DNA of 64,000 nt from G963677325 sp963810555 (lineage in GTDB: Bacteria; Bacteroidota; Bacteroidia; Bacteroidales; Prolixibacteraceae): contig CAWENX010000005.1 in the NCBI GenBank assembly GCA_963810555.1, forward strand, positions 310,001 through 374,000, in the 5' to 3' direction. A program made the translations under genes and the position numbers. The notes under the pieces are model-generated. The model was given only the letters and a program-made list of their open reading frames with translations, made no database searches and was not told where the DNA came from. This document shows positions 1-8,907 of this stretch, piece after piece; positions within the stretch are counted from its first letter, which is position 1, and each line of letters begins with the position of its first letter.

Positions 1-249
1 AAAATCGACATGTCCCGGAGTATCGATAAGGTTTAGTAAATAATTCTCATTCTGATAAACATATTGCATCTGAATAGCATGACTTTTGATCGTGATCCCT
101 CTTTCTCTTTCAAGTTCCATATTATCAAGCACCTGCTCCTCCATCTCGCGGCCGGTGATGGTATGGGTTGTTTCAAGGAGACGATCGGCCAATGTACTTT
201 TCCCATGGTCGATGTGGGCAATGATACAAAAGTTTCTGATATGCTTCAT
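1..249 (-). CDS. lepA: Elongation factor 4 (LepA), N-terminal part, cut by window edge
   Basis: The first 83 residues of the translational GTPase LepA/EF4, which back-translocates stalled ribosomes. The start is the ATG at 247-249; the reading frame stays open to base 1, so the C-terminal part lies outside the window. The G1 loop AHIDHGKST is at residues 11-19, the switch I segment RERGITIK follows at about 49-56, and the G3 motif DTPGH is at 76-80. The short spacing between G1 and the RERGITIK segment and the N-terminus MKHIRNF are typical of LepA rather than EF-G or TypA. The gene is divergent from the glycosyltransferase that starts at 444. Identification is secure despite truncation. Confidence 0.95.
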   Translation of the reverse strand, partial: MKHIRNFCIIAHIDHGKSTLADRLLETTHTITGREMEEQVLDNMELERERGITIKSHAIQMQYVYQNENYLLNLIDTPGHVDF

Positions 250-400
250 CGGCAATAATCAATCAATGTTTAATATAATTATTTAAAATTATTATCTGCC
301 AGCTGGCGGATGGCACAAAGATATTCAATTTTTGAATCGAAGATCGGTGAAGCCAATTCTACTGAATTGAAACTTAAACGCCCTGAATAGCAACTTTTAT

Positions 401-408
401 TAAATTTG
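401..408 (+). promoter_or_regulatory. Candidate Bacteroidetes -7 box
   Basis: TAAATTTG matches the Bacteroidetes sigma-ABfr -7 consensus TAnnTTTG and lies 36 bases before the ATG of the glycosyltransferase at 444. I do not see a convincing -33 TTTG at the usual 19-21 base spacing, so this is a tentative call. Confidence 0.4.
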
Positions 409-443
409 TATTTGATTAATTAATTAAACCGGGTGTTTAAACT

Positions 444-1192
444 ATGGAAGGCTCTTTGGATCTCACCGTCATCGTTCCTGTGTATAATGAAGAAGCAAAT
501 CTTCCATGGGTTGCAGAAGAACTTTCGGAATTTTTAAAAACCTCTAAAATAAAGACATGGATTCTGTTTGTTGATGACGGCTCAACCGATAATTCTGCCT
601 CATTGATTGAGACAATTTGTCAAAAAAATGAATTATTCGGTTTCATTCATCTTAAAGATAACAAAGGATTAAGCACTGCACTGAAAGCCGGGATAGATCA
701 GGTAAATACAAAATTAACGGGCTATATTGATGCTGATTTGCAGACATCTCCATCTGACTTCAACAAACTTCTTGGATTTGCAGAAGAATTTGATATGGTG
801 ACAGGGAAAAGGATTAACAGGAAAGATGGGCTGATAAAAAGGGTTTCTTCTTTACTTGCCAATGCAATCAGGCGGATAATTACAAAAGACGGGATTACGG
901 ATTCAGGATGTCCTTTAAAAATTTTCAAAACTGATATAGCTAAAGTAATCCCTTTTTTCAATGGAATGCACAGATTTCTTCCTGCTTTGGTCATTCTTAC
1001 GGAGGAAAAGTTAAGGAAGTGCCGGTGAACCATTATCCGCGCAAAGCGGGGAAATCCAAATATCATTTACTGAACAGATTGGCAGGGCCTTTTGTTGATT
1101 TATGCGCATTCTGGTGGATGAAAAGGAATTATATCCGTTATGAGATAACCGGAGACCGGAAACCGGAGAAGGGAGAACAAAGAAGTCAATGA
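444..1192 (+). CDS. Family 2 glycosyltransferase, dolichyl/undecaprenyl-phosphate sugar transferase type (frameshifted)
   Basis: A GT2 enzyme of the DPM1/ArnC type that transfers a nucleotide-activated sugar to a polyprenyl phosphate at the cytoplasmic membrane. Seen: the start VIVPVYNEE (residues 9-17), the FVDDGSTD acidic motif near 43-50 and the DADLQ metal-binding motif near 97-101. Frame 1 stops at 1028, but a one-base shift near 997 opens the expected C-terminal sequence YGGKVKEVPVNHYPRKAGKS, then a segment ending at the TGA at 1190-1192. Whole protein is then about 249 residues, the normal family length, with no long C-terminal membrane anchor. The shift equals one missing T in a CTTTAC context. 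It precedes a LAB_N protein and an ArnT-like transferase, suggesting a lipid-linked sugar donor for the latter. Confidence 0.85.
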
Positions 1193-1240
1193 TAAATGAC
1201 TAATGATAAATGGCCATTGAACGAATAATGTAAAAAAATA

Positions 1241-1909
1241 ATGACCCGAGATAATACACAATTATTACTGATTTTTTTGAGTCGAGATCAAATATGGATA
1301 TTCGCAGTCGGTTTTTTTGCCCAGCTTCTTTTCGGAAGCCGGATGCTGATCCAATGGATTCAATCTGAAAAAGCAGGCAAATCACTTTCTCCGACCATTT
1401 TCTGGCAATTAAGCGTAATAGCTTCAGCCATATTCCTGTTTTATGGTATCCTTAGAAAAGATCTTTCTATTGTGATCGGCCAAAGCCTCGTCTATTACAT
1501 ATATATCAGAAACCTGCATCTAAAAGACTCTTGGAAGCGGATTCCCAAATGGTTTCGCTTGTTAGTGCTGATCATTCCAGTTTTCACGATTGTTTACCTG
1601 TTTTCCGGATATCCGGGAAATCTGTCTGAAATTTACTTTTATAAAGGCATTCCACTGTGGCTCAAGATACTGGGCACCACCGGTCAGATTGCCTTTACAT
1701 TACGATTTTTCGTCCAATTAATCGATTCAGAATCCCAAAACCAATCCATCTTTACAGCACGATTCTGGTTGATCAGTATGATAGGATCAGTTATGATAAT
1801 CATTTATTCCATGTATCGCCGTGATCCGGTGTTGTTCCTGGGACAGTTAGGAGGGATGGTGGTTTACATCCGAAATCTGATGATTATCAATAAGAAAGGT
1901 AAATTATGA
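1241..1909 (+). CDS. Tandem LAB_N (lipid-A-disaccharide synthase N-terminal domain) membrane protein
   Basis: A 222-residue inner-membrane protein made of two LAB_N-type units, roughly residues 18-93 and 141-216. Each unit starts with a hydrophobic helix and contains RxxxQ-like (GSRMLIQW, LRFFVQL) and ends with GQ...YIRNL. The repeated ending VYYIYIRNL / MVVYIRNLM makes the duplication plain. LAB_N is the N-terminal extension of some LpxB proteins, but the catalytic GT19 part is absent here. Stand-alone LAB_N proteins are often found beside GT2 and ArnT-like genes, as in this locus; a role in lipid A or polyprenyl-sugar handling (flippase or scaffold) is inference. It starts 48 bases after the upstream gene. 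Confidence 0.85.
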   Translation: MTRDNTQLLLIFLSRDQIWIFAVGFFAQLLFGSRMLIQWIQSEKAGKSLSPTIFWQLSVIASAIFLFYGILRKDLSIVIGQSLVYYIYIRNLHLKDSWKRIPKWFRLLVLIIPVFTIVYLFSGYPGNLSEIYFYKGIPLWLKILGTTGQIAFTLRFFVQLIDSESQNQSIFTARFWLISMIGSVMIIIYSMYRRDPVLFLGQLGGMVVYIRNLMIINKKGKL

Positions 1910-2054
1910 ATTATGAGATATGAGATTTCACGATTATGGGTCAAATTACACGATTTTAATATTAGTCTTTAGTCAATTGCTTCCATCGCTTGTATGGATT
2001 TGTAATAGTGCCTCCTGACTCTTAAACTATGAAAAATTGAAACCATGAAACTTT

Positions 2055-2080
2055 ACTGATCACTGATTACTGATTACTTA
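2055..2080. repeat. Period-7 simple repeat (GATTACT type)
   Basis: About three units of ACTGATT/GATTACT just before the ATG of the ArnT-like gene. The same heptamer recurs at 57246-57270 just before the MATE gene, in each case ending within about 10 bases of the start codon. Confidence 0.6.
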
Positions 2081-2086
2081 ACCTAT

Positions 2087-3727
2087 ATGAGCCGGCATAA
2101 CATTCAAATATTACTGATTCTCCTGATAATGGTCTTCACTTTTGTCGTGAATAATGGTTACGTGGATGCCAATATCATGGAGTGCCGCAATCTGACCACA
2201 GCCCGGGAAATGCTGGAAAAAGGGAACTGGCTTGAGCCAACGATGAATGGTGAGTTGCGTCTTGAAAAACCCCCTCTCCCTACCTGGATTTCAGCATGCA
2301 CAATGTTTCTGGCCGGACAGGATAACATGGCCTTGTTAAGACTCCCGGCAGCTTTGGCGGCTATGCTGATGATATTTTTTCTATTCCGGCTCACAAAAGA
2401 AATATCCGATGATAAAGATATTCCCTTCATCACGGCCGCTATAGCCTCAACTTCATTTTACATATTTTTTATGGCAAGGGATATAAGCTGGGATATATTT
2501 TGCCACAGTTTTATGATCGGGGCCATATGGTTATTGCACAGGGCATTGAAAAGAGAGGATTCATGCTGGAGAGAATTTATTGGTGCCGGTATATTGATGG
2601 GATTGTCTTTCCTTAGTAAGGGACCGGTTTCATTTTATTCTCTGCTCTTACCCTACCTGATAATAAGGATAATACTTTTGGGGAAGGAAGGATTTTCTGA
2701 AAAAAAATACCAATTGATCATTATGGCGATAATAGCCTTATTATCTGCTTCCTGGTGGCCTGCCTACATTTATCTGAAACACCCGGACTTTTCTTCTCTT
2801 GTTGCACTCAAAGAATCGGAAGCCTGGTTAAACCGGAGTACAAGACCTTTCTGGCATTACTGGAGTTTCCCTGTCCAATCAGGCATCTGGACAATATTTG
2901 CTGCCGCAGCCCTGGTTTTTCCTTACGCTAAAAGACGGATCAACAAATTTGAGCCCTATTGGCTTATAGCCGGATGGGTCTGGTTTTCCGTAATACTTCT
3001 TTCCCTTTTCCCGGAGAAGAAAGAACGTTACCTGATGCCGGTTCTCATTCCTTTAGCTATACTGACCGCAGGGTATGTCAAATATTTAATTGATTCCTTT
3101 GAAAAATCACTAAATACCAAAATCGATAAGATTCTTCTTTGGGCAAACGGGATATTGATGTCCCTGATCAGCATAGCTATCCCAATTGCAGCCCTATTAC
3201 TTTTGAAGGGGAAACATGTTCCAGGTAATTTGTATTTTATTGTCCTGTTTATCGGATTTTATTCTTTTGCCTTTATATTTACAAGAGCCTTAATAAAGAA
3301 TAAACCTTCTGTTATCTGGAAAGGAATGGTGGGTTTGGTGATGTTTTCATGCCTTGTATTGCTTCCTGGTATGCCAAAGATATTGCAAACCAATCCCGAT
3401 TACAGATCATACAAAGAATTGAAATACCGGACTGATTTAAAGGATGTTCCTTTCTTTTTCAATGGCGAAATTCCCGGTAAATTTATTGAAGTGATATGGA
3501 ACAGCGGTCATGAAGTAAAAGAATGGAATCCTGTGATAAATGAAAATCCACCGGTCAATCCTCCCCTTGTTTTTATGTCCTATGAACAACCCCAAAAATT
3601 ACTGAACCCTGACTTATTTAAGAAGTATAAAATTGAAGAATTGGGACATTTCGACGGGAACAGGGAGATAAAAAGAGGGAATGTAGTGCTTTCAAACTGG
3701 GTCATATTAATAAAACCAAGAAAGTAA
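2087..3727 (+). CDS. ArnT/PMT-like family 39 glycosyltransferase
   Basis: A 546-residue polytopic membrane protein resembling ArnT and other GT-C (GT39/GT83) transferases, which move a sugar from a polyprenyl phosphate to lipid A or another acceptor on the periplasmic face. Seen: a first helix at about residues 6-24, then the first periplasmic loop with an acidic site (VDANIMECRN, residues 26-35; the family normally has an acidic residue here), the EKPPLPTWI segment near 60-68 that is typical of ArnT-like enzymes, and roughly ten further hydrophobic segments up to about residue 430, followed by a soluble C-terminal domain. Gene order GT2 - LAB_N - ArnT-like argues that the three act together on lipid A or a related glycolipid. 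The actual sugar is unknown. Confidence 0.85.
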   Translation: MSRHNIQILLILLIMVFTFVVNNGYVDANIMECRNLTTAREMLEKGNWLEPTMNGELRLEKPPLPTWISACTMFLAGQDNMALLRLPAALAAMLMIFFLFRLTKEISDDKDIPFITAAIASTSFYIFFMARDISWDIFCHSFMIGAIWLLHRALKREDSCWREFIGAGILMGLSFLSKGPVSFYSLLLPYLIIRIILLGKEGFSEKKYQLIIMAIIALLSASWWPAYIYLKHPDFSSLVALKESEAWLNRSTRPFWHYWSFPVQSGIWTIFAAAALVFPYAKRRINKFEPYWLIAGWVWFSVILLSLFPEKKERYLMPVLIPLAILTAGYVKYLIDSFEKSLNTKIDKILLWANGILMSLISIAIPIAALLLLKGKHVPGNLYFIVLFIGFYSFAFIFTRALIKNKPSVIWKGMVGLVMFSCLVLLPGMPKILQTNPDYRSYKELKYRTDLKDVPFFFNGEIPGKFIEVIWNSGHEVKEWNPVINENPPVNPPLVFMSYEQPQKLLNPDLFKKYKIEELGHFDGNREIKRGNVVLSNWVILIKPRK

Positions 3728-3753
3728 TGATATTTCAGAGGATTTTTCTTAAT

Positions 3754-3803
3754 CCGTCACATAAATGTGACGGCAAAAGATATGTGGCGGCAAAGGATAA
3801 TTG
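3754..3803. repeat. Hairpin plus CGGCAAAGGATA units (short copy)
   Basis: A perfect 9-bp hairpin CCGTCACAT-aa-ATGTGACGG (3754-3773) followed by CGGCAAAAGATA and CGGCAAAGGATA units. It is the short relative of the long array at 21175-21437, whose hairpin has the same outer CCGTCA...TGACGG but different, still complementary, inner bases. Confidence 0.7.
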
Positions 3804-3879
3804 TGATAAAGACTTTTCACCGGCAAATCATAATTGAGATATCACGACACCCTCATAACACAAGTTTGCAGATTCCTAT

Positions 3880-3945
3880 ATTATGATTACAAAGGCATGT
3901 TAGGGCAAAGCGGACTTAATACGGACTTAACACGGAGCTAACATG
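3880..3945 (+). repeat. Dispersed element with 11-bp tandem repeats, copy 1
   Basis: ATTATGATTACAA is followed after about 20 bases by three units of period 11 (CGGACTTAATA, CGGACTTAACA, CGGAGCTAACA). The reverse complement of the same arrangement is present at 50129-50200. Confidence 0.7.
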
Positions 3946-4144
3946 GAGATAGAATTTTTAAGATATTGTTAAATAGCTTCTTTTATAATCTTCTTTTTAG
4001 ACCTGACAATTTACCAAAACATCCCAGGTTTAAAAACGGGATTCTTCTTCTTTTTAGAGAAAGGATTTTATGGTTGATTAATTCTCACTTTTTGGATACC
4101 CTCCAATGAACATTATTCCATCAATTGTTCTGCAAAGTCTTTTA

Positions 4145-5293
4145 TTATTTTATAAAACTCAGATTAAACACCACGATCTCAGGTGAATTGCCAGTCCGTA
4201 CAGGAGGTCCCCATGTGCCGAAACCTGACGAAACATAGAAATTTGTATCCCCCAACTTTAAATATCCCCAACTCAATTTATAGATGGCTTTTGTCATGTA
4301 ATTTAAGGGCCAAAGCTGTCCATTGTGTGTATGACCCGAGAGATGAAGATCGACTTTCTCCTTTACGGCTTCATCCAAATTGACAGGCTGATGGTTGAGA
4401 ACGATGATGGGTTTGGTTTTATCTATACCAATGAGTAATTGTGAAAGATTTTTTCGGGGAATGTCTGCCATTCTTTTACCGTCTATGTCGTCACGTCCGA
4501 TAAGCTGAACACCATTGGGAAGGGTTACTGCCTGATCACGGAGTACATTGATATTTATACTTCGCAGATAAGGCAGAGTTTTCGTGATTCCTCCGATATA
4601 TTCGTGATTACCGGGAATGGCATATACGCCCAAAGGTGCTTTAATTTCCTGGATATGACGGCCAAGGTTTTTTCTCAACACTTCACCGATATCTCCATCC
4701 ACTATATCACCGCATAAAACAACGAGGTCAGGCTTTTGATTTTTAATCATACTCACCAGCTTTTTCTCCCGGCTTTCTCCGATCAACGCTCCAAGATGTA
4801 TATCGGAAACCATGACAAGCTTCATATTATCCCCTTCAGATAAAGGTTTGGGAATTGAAAGGGAAATCTTTCTTATCTTTGGATTTACTGCATTAATATG
4901 ACCTAAAAGCACTGTAAGTGAAACCAAAGCAATAACCGCTAATCCTGAAGCGAATTGAAATGAAGAAGATAATTCAGGAATAAAATGAAAGAAATAATTG
5001 ATGAGACGGACAAAATCAATAAGGAAGGTAATCAGAAAGAAATAGAGCATAAAAACAAGCCAAAAAGCGCCTATACGATAAATATATTCTCCTATGGCAG
5101 ATGGGTGGGTATGCTCGATAAACTCGCCGGCAATAAATGATAAGACACATACAAGGAATAAAGTAATGTAAGTCTTTCGCCAGAATGGAGAGATTGAAAA
5201 TACCTGGAGACCTCTAATAAAAATGTAATAATTGATTGAAAAATAGATCAGAAATACAATTCCGATAAAGATGAGAAATGATGTAATCCGCAT
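4145..5293 (-). CDS. Membrane-anchored calcineurin-like metallophosphoesterase
   Basis: A 382-residue protein with four or five N-terminal hydrophobic segments (about 5-28, 42-60, 72-98, 115-132) and a C-terminal calcineurin-type phosphoesterase domain facing, by analogy, the periplasm or cytoplasm. All five metal-site blocks are present: SDIHLG (D164, H166), GDIVDGD (D196), GNHE (228-231), NHQP (H301) and GHTHNGQ (H321, H323). The layout matches the YkuE/YaeI group, some members of which cleave UDP-diacylglucosamine or other phospholipid-type substrates (LpxG relatives). Its position beside the lipid-sugar cluster fits an envelope role, but the substrate cannot be read from sequence. Transcribed convergently to the ArnT-like gene. 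Confidence 0.85.
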   Translation of the reverse strand: MRITSFLIFIGIVFLIYFSINYYIFIRGLQVFSISPFWRKTYITLFLVCVLSFIAGEFIEHTHPSAIGEYIYRIGAFWLVFMLYFFLITFLIDFVRLINYFFHFIPELSSSFQFASGLAVIALVSLTVLLGHINAVNPKIRKISLSIPKPLSEGDNMKLVMVSDIHLGALIGESREKKLVSMIKNQKPDLVVLCGDIVDGDIGEVLRKNLGRHIQEIKAPLGVYAIPGNHEYIGGITKTLPYLRSININVLRDQAVTLPNGVQLIGRDDIDGKRMADIPRKNLSQLLIGIDKTKPIIVLNHQPVNLDEAVKEKVDLHLSGHTHNGQLWPLNYMTKAIYKLSWGYLKLGDTNFYVSSGFGTWGPPVRTGNSPEIVVFNLSFIK

Positions 5294-5302
5294 ATATATT
5301 TT

Positions 5303-5347
5303 AATTAAAGAATTAAGGAATTAAAGAATTAAAGAATAAAGAAATGA
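5303..5347. repeat. Period-8 simple repeat (AATTAAAG)
   Basis: Four to five degenerate units of AATTAAAG directly upstream of the metallophosphoesterase start. A similar TTCTTTAA repeat is seen at 48105-48142. Confidence 0.6.
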
Positions 5348-5530
5348 AAGAATAATTTTTTAATTGTTATATTTTTACAAATTTAAATTTAATGTGTTTT
5401 AACAGGGTTATCTTTGTCCTGAAAATGCAAAGAGCAAAGAGCTAAGGGCTAAGAGCCAGGAACAAAGATTTAATAGCTTTAGCCCTGTGCACTTTGCATT
5501 TAGTTAAATATTAAAACAATTAACAGCCTG

Positions 5531-6013
5531 ATGAGGTTTTTTCCTGGAGCAATTATCATATCCCTGTTCATTCTCTTTGGATGCAATGAACAGAACAGAT
5601 GTTATCAATCAACGGATACTCTGATGATTGCATCTTTTACAGCAAGTGATTTTGCTGTCTATGATACTCTGATCGTATATGGCGTGGACAGAACAGGTAC
5701 AGGAGATACACTTGCCCATGATACATTACCATCACAGATCAAACGCTATCATTTACCGTTATCTTTAACAGAGGATTCAACAGGATTTGTGATTCAGACT
5801 CACTATGCAACTGACACCTTATATTTATACCACACAATGGATTTGAAATTCATTTCTGAATTTTGTGGATATGCACCAAAATACCAACTTCAGGGAGCGT
5901 CATTTACATCCGGAATTGATTCGGTTCAAATATCCGACCCCATTGTTTATACGGATACACTGGCAATAAATGAACAAAATATCACAATATATTTTCACTT
6001 TCCTGCTCCTTAG
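5531..6013 (+). CDS. DUF6452-type lipoprotein
   Basis: A 160-residue secreted lipoprotein. The N-terminus has a hydrophobic helix and a lipobox-like FGC at residues 16-18, followed by NEQNRC. The mature part is beta-rich with many Thr/Asp-Thr-Leu repeats and resembles the Bacteroidetes DUF6452 family, whose members lie directly before a DUF6048 gene, as here. The last 44 bases overlap the start of the next gene in another frame, so the two are very likely translated from one message. Function is unknown; an outer-membrane or periplasmic partnership of the two proteins is inference from pairing. Confidence 0.75.
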   Translation: MRFFPGAIIISLFILFGCNEQNRCYQSTDTLMIASFTASDFAVYDTLIVYGVDRTGTGDTLAHDTLPSQIKRYHLPLSLTEDSTGFVIQTHYATDTLYLYHTMDLKFISEFCGYAPKYQLQGASFTSGIDSVQISDPIVYTDTLAINEQNITIYFHFPAP

Positions 6014-6782
6014 CCCGATTTTTTGTCTTTCCCAGGATAAGACGGATGAATGGCGGTATAATGGGCCACGAATAGGTATTGACCTGTCAAGGTTTCTTCT
6101 GCCTGCTTTGCAGAAGGGGGACAGACACGGGTGGGAAATACAGGGAGATATTCCTTATAAAGGGAATTATTTCCCGACTTTAGAGTTGGGAATGCAATGG
6201 TTTGATGACAGGGAAGCAGGATTTCATTACATGAACAATGGAGCCTATGGCCGTTTAGGCGTAGATATCAATATTGAAAAATTTCAATCCCTTCAGGATT
6301 ACGATATTGTCTTTGTCGGAGTCAGGTATGGTTATGCCCGTTTCAATGAACAGGTAAATAATATTAACTATACAAATTACTGGGGAACTATCAATACTTC
6401 TTTTCCGAAGAAATCAATCAGCGCCCATTGGGCAGAATTGGTTTTTGGAATGAAAGGAGAGATTTTCAGCAACGTATTCCTTGGCTGGTCATTAAGAATC
6501 AAATTTCCTTTTTATCAGACATATGATCCAAATATCATTCCTTATATCATTCCAGGTATAGGGAAAACAACCGGCGAGGTTCCTGCCGATTTTTCTTTTA
6601 CTCTTTCCTACCGCATACCTATGTTTAAGACCAAGACACTTCCCAAGCCTTTAAAAATAGGCGGGGCAAAACATCCAAATGCAAATCCGGAAGAAGGACA
6701 ACAATATCCAGGCCAGGGAGGGCAGCAATATCCAGGTCAGGGTGGACAGATGCCTCAGGGACAGGGAAATATCAGATACTAA
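5970..6782 (+). CDS. DUF6048-type outer-membrane-barrel-like protein
   Basis: A 270-residue protein with a signal peptide ending LSPIFCLSQ (about residue 22) and a body of alternating aromatic/glycine beta strands (PRIGIDLSRFL, LELGMQWF, IVFVGVRYGYARF, GWSLRIKF, SFTLSYRIPMF), as in DUF6048 proteins, which look like small outer-membrane barrels. It ends with a low-complexity tail of repeated GQQYPGQG units after about residue 235, outside the barrel. The gene overlaps the DUF6452 lipoprotein by 44 bases. Role unknown; the tail is likely surface or periplasmic and flexible. Confidence 0.75.
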   Translation: MNKISQYIFTFLLLSPIFCLSQDKTDEWRYNGPRIGIDLSRFLLPALQKGDRHGWEIQGDIPYKGNYFPTLELGMQWFDDREAGFHYMNNGAYGRLGVDINIEKFQSLQDYDIVFVGVRYGYARFNEQVNNINYTNYWGTINTSFPKKSISAHWAELVFGMKGEIFSNVFLGWSLRIKFPFYQTYDPNIIPYIIPGIGKTTGEVPADFSFTLSYRIPMFKTKTLPKPLKIGGAKHPNANPEEGQQYPGQGGQQYPGQGGQMPQGQGNIRY

Positions 6783-6851
6783 ATCAGTAATCAACAGTCA
6801 GTAAAGTTTCAGAGCTTCAGAGTATCAGAGGCATATTGTCATCCAATAACT

Positions 6852-8009
6852 TTAGTTCAATCCCAATAATTTCATCATCTTTTTGGCGATATCCGTATTT
6901 TCCATGAATCCGGTAAATTCATCAGCACCCGGACCAAAAGCATAAATGGGAACTGCCACACCCGTGTGTCCGGTCGAAGTAAATTTTCCAGTCACTTTTC
7001 CAGTAGAATAATCGCCTCCATTTAGGGTCATGCCCCCTGTTTCGTGATCAGCAGTAACGATAATCAATGTTTGTTTATTACTTGCGGCAAATTTAAGTGC
7101 TGCCCCAACCGCCTTATCAAAATCAAGAGCTTCCATCACCACACCCGGTGTGCTATTGGAATGTGCAAGATGATCAATATCAGAGCCTTCTACCATAAGA
7201 AAAAATCCTTTTTTACCCTGAGAAAGCAGGTTGATGGCTGTCTCGGTAGCAGGAACAAGCATATCCCCCCGTTCAGGCATAACGGGATTATCACCTTCAG
7301 CAGTAAGTCCGGCAAGCTTTCCCGAATGCACTTTGACAATATCGTTTATGTTGTACAGAACCTGATAACCTTTATCTTTTAATTCATTACAAAGGTTGCG
7401 GCCATCTTTTCGGGCATCAAAATTCTTTCTTCCACCGCCTATAAATACGTCGATATTGGTCTTCAGGAAAGCGGCGGCAATATCTTCAAGGCTGCTGCGG
7501 GTAGGAACATGGGCGACAAATACTGCCGGTGTTGCATCGGTAATGATCGTTGTTGCCACAAGCCCGGTTTTCATTCCTTTCTTTTCAGCTTTTTCGCGAA
7601 TATTTGGCACCGGATTTTTATCGGGATCGACTCCTATTGCCCCATTATAAGTCTTGACTCCACATGCAAAAGCCGTTCCTCCAGCAGCAGAATCCGTGAT
7701 ATAATTGCTGGCCGAATATGTTTTTGAGAATCCGCAATTTTTGAAATTTTCAATGTACAGATGACCACCATTTGCTGTCATAGCGGCATATAATTGAGCT
7801 ATTCCCATCCCGTCACCTATCATCAGGATAATATTTTTGGGCTTTTTATTTGTGCGCGGCTGTGTATAATGCTGAACTTCATAAAAAGTCCCTCCCGGAT
7901 AAGTTTCCTTCTGAACATTTGCTTCCTGCCCGAAAGACGGCAGATAAAATCCGGCTATAACAATAATTGTCAATGTCAGAGGCCTGAGTGAAATAAAGAG
8001 CTTCTTCAT
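6852..8009 (-). CDS. Secreted alkaline phosphatase (PhoA family)
   Basis: A 385-residue periplasmic alkaline phosphatase releasing phosphate from monoesters. The signal peptide ends at about FYLPSFGQ (residue 28). Metal and nucleophile residues are visible: IGDGMG with D66, TDSAAGGTAFACG with the nucleophilic Ser107, GSDIDHLAH in the middle of the protein and TADHETGG near the C-terminal end. Length is somewhat shorter than E. coli PhoA but normal for Bacteroidetes homologues. It stands alone, with TerC on the same strand 120 bases away upstream. No Pho-box could be assigned. Confidence 0.93.
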   Translation of the reverse strand: MKKLFISLRPLTLTIIVIAGFYLPSFGQEANVQKETYPGGTFYEVQHYTQPRTNKKPKNIILMIGDGMGIAQLYAAMTANGGHLYIENFKNCGFSKTYSASNYITDSAAGGTAFACGVKTYNGAIGVDPDKNPVPNIREKAEKKGMKTGLVATTIITDATPAVFVAHVPTRSSLEDIAAAFLKTNIDVFIGGGRKNFDARKDGRNLCNELKDKGYQVLYNINDIVKVHSGKLAGLTAEGDNPVMPERGDMLVPATETAINLLSQGKKGFFLMVEGSDIDHLAHSNSTPGVVMEALDFDKAVGAALKFAASNKQTLIIVTADHETGGMTLNGGDYSTGKVTGKFTSTGHTGVAVPIYAFGPGADEFTGFMENTDIAKKMMKLLGLN

Positions 8010-8129
8010 AATTATGTATTTAAATTTTATGGCAAATCCGATCCAAAGTTATCATTCCTGTGTGAAAAAGATTACACGAATCCCGATTTATCGGGACGAA
8101 TTAACACGAAAGAGTTGAATGAAGATGAT

Positions 8130-8891
8130 TCAAATAATTTGATCCACCTCATCTGCTTCAGGATTACGATCGAGAGGTACAGGATTATGTTTTTTACGTA
8201 TCCTCATATTGATCATTTCCACCATTAATGAGAAGAAAACAGCAAAATAGATATAGCCTTTGGGAACTTCAATATGAACTCCTTCAAGAACGAGCATAAA
8301 TCCGATGAGGATCAAAAAGGAAAGGGCCAGGATTTCGAGTGTGGGGTGTTCAGAAATAAATCGGCTTATAATACCGGCAAAGAAAACCATTAAAAACATA
8401 GCCGCCGTGACTGCAATGATCATCAGGGAAAGATGTGTTGTCAATCCGACTGCCGTGAGAATTGAATCAAAAGAGAATATGATATCAAGTATGGTGATCT
8501 GAAGAATTACTTTTATAACTCTGTCATAAACGATTTTTTTATCCTTTTCGTGAATAAGTTCCATTTTTGAGTGAATCTCCGAAGTGCTTCTTGCCAAAAG
8601 AAATAAACCTCCTGCCATCAGAACCAGTTCCCGGATACTGAAACTCAGACCAAAGACAGAGAATAGAGGATGAATTAAATTCTGAGTCATCCAGGAAATC
8701 AGTGCAAGCAAGGTAATACGGAACAAGAGGGCAATACTCAAACCAACACGCCGTGCATACTGCTGATTGTGTTTAGGCAGTTTATTTGTAACAATGGAAA
8801 TGAAAATAACATTATCTATTCCCAGTACAATTTCAAGGAATGTCAATGTAAGAAGGGCAATCCAGGTTTCAGCGGACAGGAAAAGTTCCAT
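8130..8891 (-). CDS. TerC-family integral membrane protein
   Basis: A TerC/Alx-type membrane protein, a family linked to metal (manganese, tellurite) homeostasis. I place the start at the Met that gives MELFLSAETW (ATG at 8889-8891); an in-frame Met twelve codons upstream would overlap the neighbouring gene. About seven hydrophobic segments are present with the family signatures LEIVLGIDNVIF near the N-terminus and ITILDIIFSFDSILTAVGL in the middle, both carrying the conserved Asp residues that probably bind metal. The C-terminal tail is polar. It follows the AlbA_2 gene on the same strand with only about 16 bases between. Confidence 0.9.
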   Translation of the reverse strand: MELFLSAETWIALLTLTFLEIVLGIDNVIFISIVTNKLPKHNQQYARRVGLSIALLFRITLLALISWMTQNLIHPLFSVFGLSFSIRELVLMAGGLFLLARSTSEIHSKMELIHEKDKKIVYDRVIKVILQITILDIIFSFDSILTAVGLTTHLSLMIIAVTAAMFLMVFFAGIISRFISEHPTLEILALSFLILIGFMLVLEGVHIEVPKGYIYFAVFFSLMVEMINMRIRKKHNPVPLDRNPEADEVDQII

Positions 8892-8907
8892 AGAATTCAG
8901 GTCATTA

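Larger units (their letters stand above)
3728..4144. other. Convergent intergenic region with two repeat elements
   Basis: No gene is seen between the convergent ArnT-like and phosphoesterase genes. It holds the hairpin-led repeat at 3754-3800 and the 11-bp repeat element at 3880-3945, each listed separately. The remainder is AT-rich without recognisable coding capacity. Confidence 0.6.
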
